DNA of 64,000 nt from Acidovorax radicis N35 (GTDB taxonomy: Bacteria; Pseudomonadota; Gammaproteobacteria; Burkholderiales; Burkholderiaceae_C). The stretch covers positions 372,001 through 436,000 of the forward strand of contig NZ_AFBG01000021.1 of assembly GCF_000204195.1 (NCBI RefSeq), in the 5' to 3' direction. This document shows, piece after piece, positions 57,679 through 64,000 of this stretch (positions within the stretch are counted from its first letter, which is position 1; each line of letters starts with the position of its first letter). Below the pieces are notes generated by a model. The model searched no databases. It was not told where the DNA came from and saw nothing but the letters and a program-made list of their open reading frames with translations. The position numbers and the translations under genes are program-made.

Positions 57679-58455
57679 ATGAGCACTCCCACCGAAGACC
57701 ACATCCTGATCGTCGATGACGACGCGGGCATCCGCGAGCTGGCGGCCGAGTACCTGCAGCGCCAGGGCCTGCAGGTGAGCGTGGCGGCCGACGGCCGGCA
57801 GATGCGCGAGGTGCTGGCCACGCAGCGCATCGACCTCTTGGTGCTGGACCTGATGCTGCCCGGCACCGACGGCATCACGCTGTGCCGCGAGCTGCGCAGC
57901 CCCGGCGCGCCGCCACTGCCCATCATCATGCTCACCGCGCGCAGCGACGAGGCGGACCGCATCCTGGGCCTGGAGCTGGGCGCGGACGACTACCTGACCA
58001 AACCCTTTGCCGCGCGCGAGCTGCTGGCGCGCATCCACGCGGTGCTGCGGCGCACGCGCATGCTCCCGCCCAACCTGGCGGTGGCCGAGCCCGCGCGCCA
58101 TCTCGCATTCGGCGACTGGCGGCTGGACACCACGGCGCGCCACTTGCTCGATGCCACCGGCGCGGTGGTGGCGCTGTCGGGCGCCGAATACCGGCTGCTG
58201 CGCGTGCTGCTGGACCACCCGCAGCGCATTCTCACGCGCGACCAGCTGTTGCAGCTCACGCAGGGGCGCGACGCCGACGTGTTCGACCGCTCCATCGACC
58301 TGCTGGTCAGCCGCGTGCGCCAGCGGCTGGGCGATGGCGCACGCGGCTCGCGCTACATCAAGACGGTGCGCAACGAGGGCTATGTGTTCTGTGCCGACGT
58401 GTTGCCCACTGCGGTGCAGACGCCCACGCCAGCGCGGGGAGGGGCCGCCGCATGA
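57679..58455 (+). CDS. OmpR/PhoB-family response regulator
   Basis: 258 residues. Receiver domain (HILIVDDDAGIRELAAEYL, phospho-acceptor Asp57 in LLVLDLMLPG, Lys in LTKPF) and a C-terminal winged helix (YRLLRVLLDHPQRILTRDQLLQLTQGRDADVFDRSIDLLVSRVRQRLG). It binds DNA when phosphorylated. ATG 57679 and the sensor kinase overlaps the stop by 4 bases. It may control the divergent DUF2147-ccdA run. Confidence 0.92.
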   Translation: MSTPTEDHILIVDDDAGIRELAAEYLQRQGLQVSVAADGRQMREVLATQRIDLLVLDLMLPGTDGITLCRELRSPGAPPLPIIMLTARSDEADRILGLELGADDYLTKPFAARELLARIHAVLRRTRMLPPNLAVAEPARHLAFGDWRLDTTARHLLDATGAVVALSGAEYRLLRVLLDHPQRILTRDQLLQLTQGRDADVFDRSIDLLVSRVRQRLGDGARGSRYIKTVRNEGYVFCADVLPTAVQTPTPARGGAAA

Positions 58456-59765
58456 TGCTGCGCTGGTGGCCCCGCTCGCTGTTCGGGCGCATCCTGCTGG
58501 TGCTGGCGCTCGGTCTGGCGCTGGCGCACGCGCTGACGTTTGTGCTGGCGATCACCGAGCGCGGCATGACGATGCGGCGCTCGATGGTGTCGTACCTGGC
58601 GAGCGATGTAGCCAGCTCCGTGGCCATGCTGGACCGCCTGCCCGCCGCAGAGCGCGCGCAGTGGGTAGACCGGCTGGCGCGTCGCAACTACCGGTTTGTG
58701 CTGACCGCGCCGCTGGACACACCCGAGGACCGGTCTGACATGGCCCGCCTGGTTGCGGGCGCGGTGGGCGCCACGCTGCCGCCGGGCCGCACGGTGCGCG
58801 TGATCGACCCCCACGTGCCCGGTACCGAGTTGCGCCTGCAGCTGCAGCTGGCCGACGGCACGCCGCTGGCCGTGGACATGGACGAGCCCCGGCTGCAGGT
58901 CTCGCCCTGGGTGCTGGGCGCGCTGGCGCTGCAACTGGCGCTGCTGGTGGGCCTGTGCGCCTGGGCCGTGCGCGCGGCCACGCGGCCCCTGCGCACGCTG
59001 GCCGACGCAGCCGATGCGCTGGGCGCCGACCGCCCCGCCGTGCCCCTGGCCGAAGACGGCCCGCGCGAGGTGCAGCGCGCCGCCCAGGCTTTCAACCACA
59101 TGCAGCAGCGCATCCAGGCGCACCTGGAGGAGCGCATGCGCATCCTCGCCGCCGTCTCGCACGACCTGCAAACGCCCATCACCCGCCTGCGCCTGCGCGC
59201 CGACCTGCTGGACGACACCGCGCTGCAGGGCAAGCTGCACGCGGACCTGGCCGAGATGCAGTCGCTGGTGGAAGAGGGCATTGCCTACGCGCGCTCGTCC
59301 CAGGCCGTGCAAGAGCCGCTGCAGCGCGTGGACCTGCGCGCGCTGCTGCAGAGCATTGCGTTCGACTACGCCGATGCGGGCCTGCCCGTGACGCTGCTGC
59401 ACGCAGACCCGGGCACCTGCGATACGCGCCCACAGGCGCTGCGCCGGCTGGTGTGCAACCTGGTGGACAACGCGATCAAGTTTGCAGGCGCGGCCGAGCT
59501 GAGCCTGGAGGCACAGGCGCAAGGCCCGTGGCTGCTGCGCGTGCTGGACCGGGGCCCCGGCATTGCGCAGGCCGACCTGGCCGCCGTGCTGCAGCCCTAC
59601 GTGCGGCTGGAAGACTCGCGCAACCGCGGCACCGGCGGTACGGGGCTGGGCCTGGCGATTGCGAACGAGCTCGCCAAGGCGCTGGGCGGCCGCCTGGTGC
59701 TCGGGCCGCGCGCCGAGGGGCCGGGGCTGGAAGCGCGGGTCGAGCTGCCTGGGCAGCAGCCGTAG
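58452..59765 (+). CDS. Sensor histidine kinase
   Basis: 437 residues. Two membrane helices (about 8-34 and 158-178) around a periplasmic region, a HAMP, the DHp with AAVSHDLQTPITRLRLRADLL (phospho-His), and the ATPase motifs NLVDNAIKF, DRGPGIAQADL and GTGGTGLGLAIANELAKALGG. EnvZ/QseC-like group. It autophosphorylates and passes phosphate to the regulator just upstream. ATGA overlap shows translational coupling. The stimulus is unknown; neighbours suggest a redox or envelope signal. Confidence 0.9.
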   Translation: MMLRWWPRSLFGRILLVLALGLALAHALTFVLAITERGMTMRRSMVSYLASDVASSVAMLDRLPAAERAQWVDRLARRNYRFVLTAPLDTPEDRSDMARLVAGAVGATLPPGRTVRVIDPHVPGTELRLQLQLADGTPLAVDMDEPRLQVSPWVLGALALQLALLVGLCAWAVRAATRPLRTLADAADALGADRPAVPLAEDGPREVQRAAQAFNHMQQRIQAHLEERMRILAAVSHDLQTPITRLRLRADLLDDTALQGKLHADLAEMQSLVEEGIAYARSSQAVQEPLQRVDLRALLQSIAFDYADAGLPVTLLHADPGTCDTRPQALRRLVCNLVDNAIKFAGAAELSLEAQAQGPWLLRVLDRGPGIAQADLAAVLQPYVRLEDSRNRGTGGTGLGLAIANELAKALGGRLVLGPRAEGPGLEARVELPGQQP

Positions 59766-59900
59766 CGCGCGGCAGGTTCCTAAAAGTTCGAAGCGCGTGT
59801 GCAGGTGCGCCGCCCCACCGCGCGCACCCGCCCCACGCTCACGCCAAGACCCAGGCCGCTGCTACAGTGCCTGTTCCGTGGACTCACCAGGGGGAACGCC

Positions 59901-60734
59901 GTGGACAGCACCAGCACCAGCAGCACTACCACCAACGCAGGCAGTGCCAACAGCAACAGCAGCAGCGGCCCGCAGATCCGCATCGGCATCGGCGGCTGGA
60001 CCTTCGAGCCCTGGCGCGACAACTTCTACCCCGCGGGCCTGGTGCACAGCAAAGAGCTGCAGTACGCCAGCCGCCAGCTCACCGCCATCGAGGTCAACGG
60101 CACCTACTACAGCACCTTCAAGCCGCCGACGTTCGCCAAGTGGCATGGCGAGACGCCCGAGGGCTTCATGTTCTCGCTCAAGGCCAACCGCTTTGCAACC
60201 AACCGCCGCGTGCTGGCGGAGGCGGGCGATTCGATCACGCGGTTTGTGGAGAGCGGCATCTCCGAACTGAAAGACAAGCTCGGGCCCATCGTCTGGCAGT
60301 TCATGCCCACCAAGGCGTTCGAGCCGGGGGACTTCGAGGCCTTCCTCGCGCTGCTGCCCCAGCAGGTCGATGGCCGCAGCCTGCGCCACGTGCTCGACGT
60401 GCGGCACGAGAGCTTTGCCACCCCGGCCTTCATCGCGCTGGCCCGCCGGTATGGCTGCGTGCCGGTGCACACCGATTCCGAAAAATTCCCGGCCATCGCC
60501 GATGCCGAGGCCGACTTCGCCTACCTGCGGCTGATGCGCAGCCAGGCCGATGTGCCGACCGGCTACACGCCCGAGGCGATTGCGCAGTGGGCGGATGGCG
60601 TGCGCGCGTGGACGGGCGGCGGGCGGCCGCGCGACGTGTTCGTGTACTTCATCAACGGCGCAAAAGAGCGGGCCCCGGCAGGGGCGATGGAGCTGATGGC
60701 GCAGCTGGGTGTGCAGGCATTTCAAGAAAAATAG
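59901..60734 (+). CDS. DUF72 family protein
   Basis: 277 residues. DUF72 (YecE-like TIM barrel): RIGIGGWTFEPWRDNFYPAGLVHSKELQYAS, then IEVNGTYYSTFKPPTFAKW and VYFINGAKERAP. Putative nuclease or glycosidase-like fold, function unknown. GTG 59901 has AGGGGGA in front; a Ser/Thr-rich N-terminus precedes the barrel. Confidence 0.86.
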   Translation: MDSTSTSSTTTNAGSANSNSSSGPQIRIGIGGWTFEPWRDNFYPAGLVHSKELQYASRQLTAIEVNGTYYSTFKPPTFAKWHGETPEGFMFSLKANRFATNRRVLAEAGDSITRFVESGISELKDKLGPIVWQFMPTKAFEPGDFEAFLALLPQQVDGRSLRHVLDVRHESFATPAFIALARRYGCVPVHTDSEKFPAIADAEADFAYLRLMRSQADVPTGYTPEAIAQWADGVRAWTGGGRPRDVFVYFINGAKERAPAGAMELMAQLGVQAFQEK

Positions 60735-60783
60735 GCTGCTACCGCTTTCCCATCAAGCGTCAATAGCTACTTAATTGATAGCA
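60727..60783. repeat. Family A palindromic repeat (copy 8)
   Basis: AAATAGGCTGCTACCGCTTT then CCCATCAAGCGTCAATAGC and TACTTAATTGATAGC, just after the DUF72 stop codon. Confidence 0.75.
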
Positions 60784-60867
60784 CCATCACGTGCGATTCG
60801 ATGTACGTGCAGACCACTTGCCGACAAGCCGCACGGCGTCTGCGCGCAACCACCACACGGCTCGGGC

Positions 60868-60898
60868 TTGACGCGCGCCCCGCACCGTCAGGTACACT
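60868..60898 (+). promoter_or_regulatory. Putative promoter of the leader peptide and hom
   Basis: TTGACG (60868-60873) and TACACT (60893-60898), spacer 19 bases. Reasonable but spacer long. Confidence 0.45.
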
Positions 60899-60965
60899 GC
60901 GCCTCTTCATGCCGTACACCACCCCCGCCCTCGCCGCACGCGCCACTGCCTTCCAAGGCATGGGC

Positions 60966-61037
60966 ATGATGCAGCGCGCGTTCACGCGGGCTGTGGTTGC
61001 ACGAATGATTACCACCATTACCCCCGCGGCCACCTGA
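60966..61037 (+). CDS. Thr/Ile-rich leader peptide (thrL-like)
   Basis: 23 residues ending MITTITPAAT: five Thr and two Ile, the regulatory residues of Thr/Ile attenuators. AAGG precedes ATG 60966 by 7 bases. The frame is open further upstream, but this start gives the compact leader. It lies before stems and a terminator, in front of homoserine dehydrogenase, whose pathway makes both amino acids. High-confidence by logic, not proven. Confidence 0.7.
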   Translation: MMQRAFTRAVVARMITTITPAAT

Positions 61038-61070
61038 GCACGCGCAGGTGGCCGTTTCGGCAGCCACCTG
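61028..61070 (+). promoter_or_regulatory. Alternative leader stems
   Basis: GGCCACCTG (61028-61036) pairs with CAGGTGGCC (61045-61053), and the latter can instead pair with GCCACCTG (61063-61070). The first arm overlaps the leader stop codon, so a stalled ribosome would free the second arm. Confidence 0.6.
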
Positions 61071-61105
61071 GTGATCGCTCTCTTCTCCCCCAAGACGAAT
61101 GCACG

Positions 61106-61135
61106 AAACCCAGCTCTGGCAGCTGGGTTTTTTTT
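61106..61135 (+). terminator. Attenuator terminator
   Basis: AAACCCAGCT-CTGGC-AGCTGGGTTT followed by a T-run of eight in all, 26 bases before the hom start. Perfect 7-10 bp stem. Confidence 0.85.
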
Positions 61136-61160
61136 GTTTGTTCGTTAGCCGGAGAAGTCC

Positions 61161-62552
61161 ATGTACCGCGATCCCGTCCCATCCCTAGAGCCTCAACCGT
61201 TGCACGCTGCCACCGTGGCGATGCGCCCTCTGCGCGTGGGCATGATCGGCATTGGCACCGTGGGCGCAGGCACCTTCCGCGTGCTGGCGCGCAACCAGAC
61301 ACTCATCGCAGGCCGCGCGGGGCGGGGCATCAAGATGGTGGTGGTCTGCGCCCGCAGCCTGGCCCGTGCCATGAGCGTGGTGGGCAAGGACGTGGCGCTG
61401 ACCAACGACCCCATGCAGGTCGCCACGCACCCCGATGTGGACGTGCTGGTGGAGGCCGCGGGCGGCACCGGCCCGGCGCGTGAATGGGTGCTGGCCGCCA
61501 TCCGCGCGGGCAAGCATGTGGTCACGGCCAACAAGGCGCTGCTGGCGGTGCATGGCAACGAGATCTTCGCCGCCGCGCGCCAGCACGGCGTGGTCGTGGC
61601 GTACGAAGGCGCGGTGGCCGTGAGCATCCCCATCGTCAAGGCGCTGCGCGAGGGCCTCACGGCCAACCGCATCGAATGGGTGGCCGGCATCATCAACGGC
61701 ACCACCAATTTCATCCTGAGCAAGATGCGCGACGAAGGCGTGGGTTTTGCCGAGGCGCTGGCGCAGGCCCAGGCGCTGGGCTACGCCGAGGCCGACCCGA
61801 CCTTCGACATCGAAGGCATCGACGCCGCGCACAAGATCTCGCTGCTGGCCGCCAATGCGTTTGGCATGCCGGTGCGTTTTGCCGATGCGCAGGTGGAAGG
61901 CATCACCGCGCTGCAGGGGCTGGACGTGGCGTGTGCGGAGCAGCTGGGCTTTCGCATCAAGCTGCTGGGCGTGGCCAAGCGCCGCACAGGCAGTGGCGCG
62001 GACGGCGTCGAGCTGCGCGTGCAGCCCGCGCTGGTGCCCGCCACGCACCTGATGGCACATGTGGACGGGTCAATGAACGCCGTGATGGTGAAGGGCGATG
62101 CCTCGGGCGTGACGATGTACTACGGCGCGGGCGCGGGGTCCGAGCAAACTGCATCGGCCGTGATCGCCGACCTGGTGGATGTGGCGCGGCTCGATGGCAC
62201 GCGTGCCGCGCAGCGGGTGCCGCACCTGGGGTTTCACGCAGATGCGGTCAACGAAGGCCTGGCCGTGTTGCCCCGCGCGGCCGTGCACACACGCCACTAT
62301 CTGCGCGTGCCGGTGCACAGCGCGCAGCAGATCGAGGCCGTGGGCGCCTGGCTGGCCGCGCAGCACGTGCCGGTGCTGCAGGTGGCCTTGGCCGCCGAGA
62401 AATCACTGCCATCGGGCAGCCACACCCAGGTGCTGGTGCTGACGGACGCCGTGGCGCAGGCCACCGTGGACCTGGCCGTGTTTGCGCTGGCCGCACACCC
62501 TGCGGTGGCAGGCCCGGTGGTGACGCTGCGGGTGGAACTGCTGGAGGGCTGA
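61161..62552 (+). CDS. hom: Homoserine dehydrogenase
   Basis: 463 residues. Rossmann domain (LRVGMIGIGTVGAGTFRVLARN), catalytic/substrate region (NKALLAVHGNEIF, GIINGTTNFILSKM, GYAEADPTFDIEGIDAAHK) and a C-terminal ACT domain (about residues 375-455). It reduces aspartate semialdehyde to homoserine for Thr, Ile and Met. It carries about 20 extra N-terminal residues; ATG 61161 has GGAG 8 bases upstream. thrC is not adjacent, so this may be a stand-alone or second hom. A Thr/Ile leader with terminator precedes it, suggesting attenuation in addition to ACT feedback. Confidence 0.93.
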   Translation: MYRDPVPSLEPQPLHAATVAMRPLRVGMIGIGTVGAGTFRVLARNQTLIAGRAGRGIKMVVVCARSLARAMSVVGKDVALTNDPMQVATHPDVDVLVEAAGGTGPAREWVLAAIRAGKHVVTANKALLAVHGNEIFAAARQHGVVVAYEGAVAVSIPIVKALREGLTANRIEWVAGIINGTTNFILSKMRDEGVGFAEALAQAQALGYAEADPTFDIEGIDAAHKISLLAANAFGMPVRFADAQVEGITALQGLDVACAEQLGFRIKLLGVAKRRTGSGADGVELRVQPALVPATHLMAHVDGSMNAVMVKGDASGVTMYYGAGAGSEQTASAVIADLVDVARLDGTRAAQRVPHLGFHADAVNEGLAVLPRAAVHTRHYLRVPVHSAQQIEAVGAWLAAQHVPVLQVALAAEKSLPSGSHTQVLVLTDAVAQATVDLAVFALAAHPAVAGPVVTLRVELLEG

Positions 62553-62574
62553 GAACCCCGTGGGACACGCGATT

Positions 62575-62634
62575 TTGTGTCAAAAAAGGCGCTAGCGCTT
62601 ATCCATCAAGCGCTAGCAGCTATCAATTTTGACA
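62575..62634. repeat. Family A palindromic repeat (copy 9, best-formed)
   Basis: CTAGCGCTT-ATCCATC-AAGCGCTAG is a perfect 9-bp stem, followed by CAGCTATCAATTTTG. It lies between convergent hom and paiB and is the clearest copy of the family. Confidence 0.8.
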
Positions 62635-62645
62635 AACCCCGTTGC

Positions 62646-63281
62646 TCATGGCATCAAGCCCCCCAACACCAGCGCGGCCATGTCCTCTGCTGCGGATGTG
62701 CCCTCGGCCATCAGGCCCTGCACCACGCCCGCGCGGTCCGTGTCGGTACGGTTCTGGCTGACTTTCCAGATGCCTTCCCAGCGGTCCACCGGCAGTTCGA
62801 TGCCCACGATGGCGTGCAGCAGTTTGTCGATGTAGTCGGGCGGGGCATCGTCAATGCGCCAAGGGTCCGGGCGGTGGGCCTCGTGCCGCTCACTCAGGGT
62901 GTGCAGGATGGCGCGCAACTGAACCGGGTCGTCCACTGCGTGGAGCGTGCCGTGGGCGTGCACGGTGGCGTAGTTCCAGGTGGGCACCTGTTTGCCGTCG
63001 ATGGCCTTGGACGGGTACCAGGAGGGCGAGACGTAGGCCTGCGGGCCGTGGAACACCGCCACGGCGGCCTGCGGCAGCAGTGGCAGGACACCGTTGGCAC
63101 GCCCCACGTGGCCCACCAGCGTGCCGTGGGGGCCACGCGTGGGGTCCAGGTACAGCGGCACATGGTTCACATGCAGCACGCCTTCGTGCGATACGACCAG
63201 GGTGGCCAGGGGCTGGGCCCGCACCTGGGCCTGCAGGATGGCCGGGGCCGTCACCTGGAACTGGCGGTTGGCAATCGTCAT
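62646..63281 (-). CDS. paiB: FMN-binding negative regulator PaiB-like
   Basis: 211 residues. PaiB family (pyridoxamine-5-phosphate-oxidase-like split barrel): LATLVVSHEGVLHVNHVPLYLD, LVGHVGRANG, YVSPSWYPSKAIDGKQVPTWNYATVHAHG, and WKVSQNRTDTDRAGVVQGL. It binds FMN or heme; regulatory role in Bacillus, not known here. Starts 1 base after the OsmC stop. Coupled pair on the minus strand. Confidence 0.9.
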   Translation of the reverse strand: MTIANRQFQVTAPAILQAQVRAQPLATLVVSHEGVLHVNHVPLYLDPTRGPHGTLVGHVGRANGVLPLLPQAAVAVFHGPQAYVSPSWYPSKAIDGKQVPTWNYATVHAHGTLHAVDDPVQLRAILHTLSERHEAHRPDPWRIDDAPPDYIDKLLHAIVGIELPVDRWEGIWKVSQNRTDTDRAGVVQGLMAEGTSAAEDMAALVLGGLMP

Positions 63282-63282
63282 G

Positions 63283-63762
63283 TCAGGCCCCTTCCACTTC
63301 CAGCACGGGCGCGCAGTCGATCCGCGTCTTGACCGAGTTGGCCAGGAAACACGACGCGTGGGCGCGGTGGTGCAGGTAGTCGAGTTGTGCGGCGCTGGGC
63401 GCATGGGCCGCGTCAAAGCGTGTGACGGGGCTCAACTGCACCTGAGTAACGACGAGCTGGCCCTGCTCGTTCTTGGCCATGGTGCCCACGGCCGCGTCGG
63501 TGTAGCTGTTGAGCCGAAAGCCCGCACGGCTGGCCAAATCCATGAACCACAGCATGTGGCAGCTGGAGAGGGCCGCCACATAGGCTTCTTCAGGGTCCAC
63601 GGCCGCGGCGTCGGAATACGGCAGCGGCACCACATGGGGCGACGACGATGCGGCCACGGTGGCGCCGCCATCGAAGTGCCAGGTGTGGGCGCGGTGGTAG
63701 CGCTTGTCCAGAAAGTCGTCGTTGCCGCGCTGCCAGGTGACGGTGGCGATGTGTGGGGCCAT
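63283..63762 (-). CDS. OsmC-family protein
   Basis: 159 residues, OsmC/Ohr-like fold: YVAALSSCHMLWFMDLASRAGF with the first Cys and ASCFLANSVKTRID with the second. Probable hydroperoxide reductase, more like the YhfA/OsmC-like branch than the gene at 53.8 kb. paiB follows at once, and a MocR-type regulator is divergent. Confidence 0.87.
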   Translation of the reverse strand: MAPHIATVTWQRGNDDFLDKRYHRAHTWHFDGGATVAASSSPHVVPLPYSDAAAVDPEEAYVAALSSCHMLWFMDLASRAGFRLNSYTDAAVGTMAKNEQGQLVVTQVQLSPVTRFDAAHAPSAAQLDYLHHRAHASCFLANSVKTRIDCAPVLEVEGA

Positions 63763-63861
63763 GGGGTTCTCTCAACAAAGGCGGATCGCACGGTGGCGGC
63801 CCGGGTTTCTACAATGGTTCTTCAGTTTATGGCGGCATCACAACATTGAAAGGGCCAATTC

Positions 63862-64000
63862 GTGCCTAGCCCTGGAGCCAATCGAGCCCATCGATCTACC
63901 GCCACCACCCTGCGCCAGCAGGTGTATGAGCAATTGCGCCGCGCCATCGAGCAGGGCAGCCTGCGCGCGGGCACGCGGCTGCCGCCGTCGCGCGAGCACG
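63862..64000 (+). CDS. MocR/PdxR-type GntR regulator, 5' fragment
   Basis: Only 46 residues are in the window. The start of a GntR winged helix is visible (TTLRQQVYEQLRRAIEQG, then LRAGTRLPPSREH). GTG 63862 follows AAAGGG. A divergent PaiB/OsmC pair is typical of MocR-type regulators, which join this HTH to an aminotransferase-like domain, but the rest lies outside. Confidence 0.75.
   Translation, partial: MPSPGANRAHRSTATTLRQQVYEQLRRAIEQGSLRAGTRLPPSREH

Overview
The window looks like a GC-rich beta-proteobacterial chromosome, most likely Comamonadaceae and Acidovorax-like. The evidence is high GC with GC-rich third codon positions, the ubiquinone and LPS gene content, the short intergenic palindromic repeats, and the replication-origin layout rpmH-rnpA-yidD-yidC-mnmE (minus) facing dnaA-dnaN-gyrB (plus). 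No prophage, insertion sequence with a transposase, CRISPR array, rRNA or tRNA was seen. Most genes left of about 43.6 kb are on the minus strand and the origin-proximal genes to the right are on the plus strand, as expected around an origin.

Layout. 0.2-3.1 kb: end of a branched-chain amino-acid-type uptake cluster (periplasmic binding protein, acyl-CoA ligase). 3.3-9.3 kb: ubiquinone block on the minus strand: ubiU, ubiV, trhA (hemolysin III family), ubiT, a small DGC-domain Cys-rich protein, ubiX, ubiD. This combines the O2-independent hydroxylation factors UbiT/U/V with the prenyl-FMN decarboxylase pair. 9.5-16.6 kb: MFS transporter, LysR regulator divergent from an exported M20 peptidase, YidB-like protein, a 231-bp MITE-like element, an alpha/beta hydrolase and a second M20 peptidase. 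16.8-20.2 kb: membrane diguanylate cyclase and a Cache-type chemoreceptor. 20.5-25.6 kb: hydroxypyruvate isomerase, MerR plus quinone reductase, glycerophosphodiesterase, metX-metW. 25.8-28.1 kb: a GDT1/TMEM165-type Mn exporter behind a yybP-ykoY-like riboswitch, then two tandem RRM glycine-rich RNA-binding proteins, each with a leader hairpin that would bury its Shine-Dalgarno sequence. 28.3-33.6 kb: SDR, lptC-kdsC-kdsD and a divergent CPA2 cation/proton antiporter. 33.8-39.2 kb: a PAS/GAF/GGDEF/EAL protein, apt, a conserved unknown, and a cyclic-nucleotide-binding-domain protein. 39.4-49.4 kb: the origin region. 49.5-55.6 kb: small secreted or redox proteins, cupin and divergent AraC, acylphosphatase, ferredoxin, OsmC, serine hydrolase. 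55.7-59.8 kb: a Tat-type thioredoxin-fold protein, CcdA and DUF2147 proteins, divergent from a two-component system. 59.9-64 kb: DUF72 protein, a Thr/Ile-rich leader peptide with terminator in front of a stand-alone homoserine dehydrogenase, OsmC-PaiB, and the start of a MocR/PdxR-type regulator.

The most interesting signals are non-coding: (i) the shared SD-sequestering leaders of the RRM genes; (ii) the thrL-like attenuator; (iii) the Mn riboswitch with a terminator hairpin directly abutting the aptamer; (iv) the highly structured 231-bp inverted-repeat element; (v) two dispersed intergenic repeat families, one with a copy translated inside an SDR gene. Functions are inferred from motifs seen in the translations; no database search was run.
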